DNA of 28,026 nucleotides. It comes from Chara braunii. Lineage: Eukaryota; Streptophyta; Charophyceae; Charales; Characeae. The position numbers were made by a program, and so were the translations under genes. Where the stretch lies: contig BFEA01000031.1 in assembly GCA_003427395.1 (NCBI GenBank), positions 3,629,196 to 3,657,221 of the forward strand, given 5' to 3'. How positions within the stretch are numbered: the first letter of the stretch is position 1; every line of letters starts with the position of its first letter. Under the pieces are notes generated by a model. It was not told the DNA's origin. It made no database searches and saw only the letters and a program-made list of their open reading frames with translations. Positions 27,241 through 28,026 of this stretch are shown one piece after another.

Positions 27241-27581
27241 AGTAGGCCTAGCTCAGTCCTTGTTCATATTATTGCTTCATGATAAATCTTGAGTTCAGTT
27301 GATAGTTCTAGACTGCAAAGGCAACCCTTTTATTTACGCGTCAAGGATTAAGTTGGAAAGTATTTTTTAATTTTGTCATGGGACGCTGGATCCGGTTTCC
27401 AGCTAGGTCTGAGGAGTTATCCGAAGCAATTATTTGGACAACTCGAGCAATGCTCGTAAACGAAACGGGTTGAGGCTGCCAGATTAACTCCGGGTTGAAT
27501 TGTGAGGTCCCCGGCCTCGTCCCATTATTGTTTTTGCAATGCAAATGAATGCTTTCCAAAAAAAAACACAAAAAAAAACAA
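27241..27581 (+). other. LINE 2 3' UTR and A-rich tail
   Basis: There is no gene here. 27380-27408 (GGGACGCTGGATCCG then GTTTCCAGCTAGGT) matches the 3' UTR of LINE 1. The tail is AAAAAAAAACAC followed by a further A run (about 27558-27581). Confidence 0.75.
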
Positions 27582-28026
27582 TTTGTGACCTCAGGGGCGA
27601 CGAGGTCTCCACTTTAGCCAGAAAGCAGAGCCCGTCCCCTTTGGAAAAAAATAAAAAATAAAAAAAATCTACTGTAACAAAAAAGGACCAAAGGAAATGT
27701 CCCCTGTATAGCCATCAATAGATACCTGTCTGGGACAAGACGCCCAATGGTTTCTGAACCATTGTACTCCGGCTCTAGAGCCTTGCACACTGTTGACTCG
27801 TTTCTTCCAATCTAAAAAGATGATACTTGCGGCCCAGCGACGTGCGCTGCACCGAGCACATGCGCGGTGACGCGCCGCACTGCGCACAGCGCACGATGCA
27901 CATGTACGGGGTGCGGCACACCCCGAAAATAAGGAGTTGAGGGGAAAAAAAAAAGTTGGGGAGGGTTGTTTTGGACCCAAATGGTATGTCGCCATAAAAA
28001 AATATTGACAAAAATTTGAGGCCGTG
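27582..28026. other. Right flank without a recognisable gene
   Basis: It has an A/T simple tract (about 27643-27668) and a CpG-rich stretch (about 27838-27920) full of GTGCGC, GCGCAC and CACATG words that give short mirror and inverted symmetries. The open frames on the minus strand are short, and I recognise no protein or RNA. Confidence 0.55.

Larger units (their letters stand above)
15048..27581 (+). mobile_element. LINE 2: 5'-truncated non-LTR retrotransposon, split by an LTR element
   Basis: The left part (15048-15262) encodes the RT block just before the catalytic ADD. The right part (25186-27581) starts just before ADDL and runs through thumb, zf-RVT, C-terminal tail, 3' UTR and an A-rich tail (about 27558-27581). 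The two parts are on the same strand and join in the right order of RT motifs, so they were one element until the gypsy element landed. The 5' boundary is uncertain because a T-rich tract precedes it. Confidence 0.85.

Noticed and set aside
27250-27265. CTAGCTCAGTCC resembling a tRNA A box
   Set aside because: No B box follows at a usable distance, and it lies in the LINE 2 3' UTR.
27838-27920. CpG-rich stretch with GTGCGC/GCGCAC symmetries
   Set aside because: The symmetries are short and irregular; composition explains them without invoking a defined element.

Overview
This looks like repeat-rich nuclear DNA of a plant or charophyte alga. The evidence is plant-type LINE ORF2 proteins with zf-RVT fingers, a Ty3/gypsy element with an initiator-Met primer site, a U2 snRNA retrocopy, and no bacterial gene order. 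The combination of a CCHC/coiled-coil protein with a GIY-YIG Penelope-like element made me think of a Chara-like streptophyte, but that is a weak inference. I see no intact host gene. Almost everything recognisable is mobile DNA, and nearly every frame carries stops and frameshifts.

Layout. (1) 1-1008 is flank with ambiguous bases and an A-rich tract. (2) 1018-11035 is one Penelope-like element (PLE) of about 6.2 kb after removing a later insertion. It is bounded by 9-bp target duplications (CGTGTATCT at 1009-1017 and 11036-11044) and has a ~757-bp pseudo-LTR (pLTR) at each end. Each pLTR holds a hammerhead ribozyme: the downstream one is intact and the upstream one has a core mutation. Its broken coding region runs CCHC knuckle, coiled coil, GIY-YIG endonuclease, reverse transcriptase (RT), so the endonuclease is N-terminal to the RT. 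(3) A 5'-truncated LINE (1683-5456) sits inside the upstream pLTR. The downstream pLTR shows the empty site. A 313-bp foldback hairpin (4248-4560) sits inside this LINE. (4) 11045-15047 has no convincing gene. It holds several families of short direct, inverted and palindromic repeats, a tRNA-like A/B-box segment and a minus-strand U2 snRNA-derived retrocopy with a 39-nt tail. (5) A second 5'-truncated LINE (about 15048-27581) is split in its RT domain by a 9.9-kb Ty3/gypsy LTR element (15263-25185). (6) 27582-28026 is flank.

The Ty3/gypsy element has LTRs of over 2.2 kb, a primer-binding site, gag with a CCHC knuckle, protease, RT-RNase H, a PHD-finger-like segment and the N-terminal remnant of integrase. 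The integrase catalytic core is missing. Each LTR also carries the same 166-codon open frame of unknown nature.

Order of events read from the nesting: PLE, then LINE 1, then hairpin on the left; LINE 2, then the gypsy element on the right. None of the elements appears able to move on its own now. The most interesting points are the N-terminal GIY-YIG PLE with paired hammerheads, the PHD-like finger in the gypsy pol region, the LTR-internal frame and a 3'-UTR motif shared by the two LINEs.
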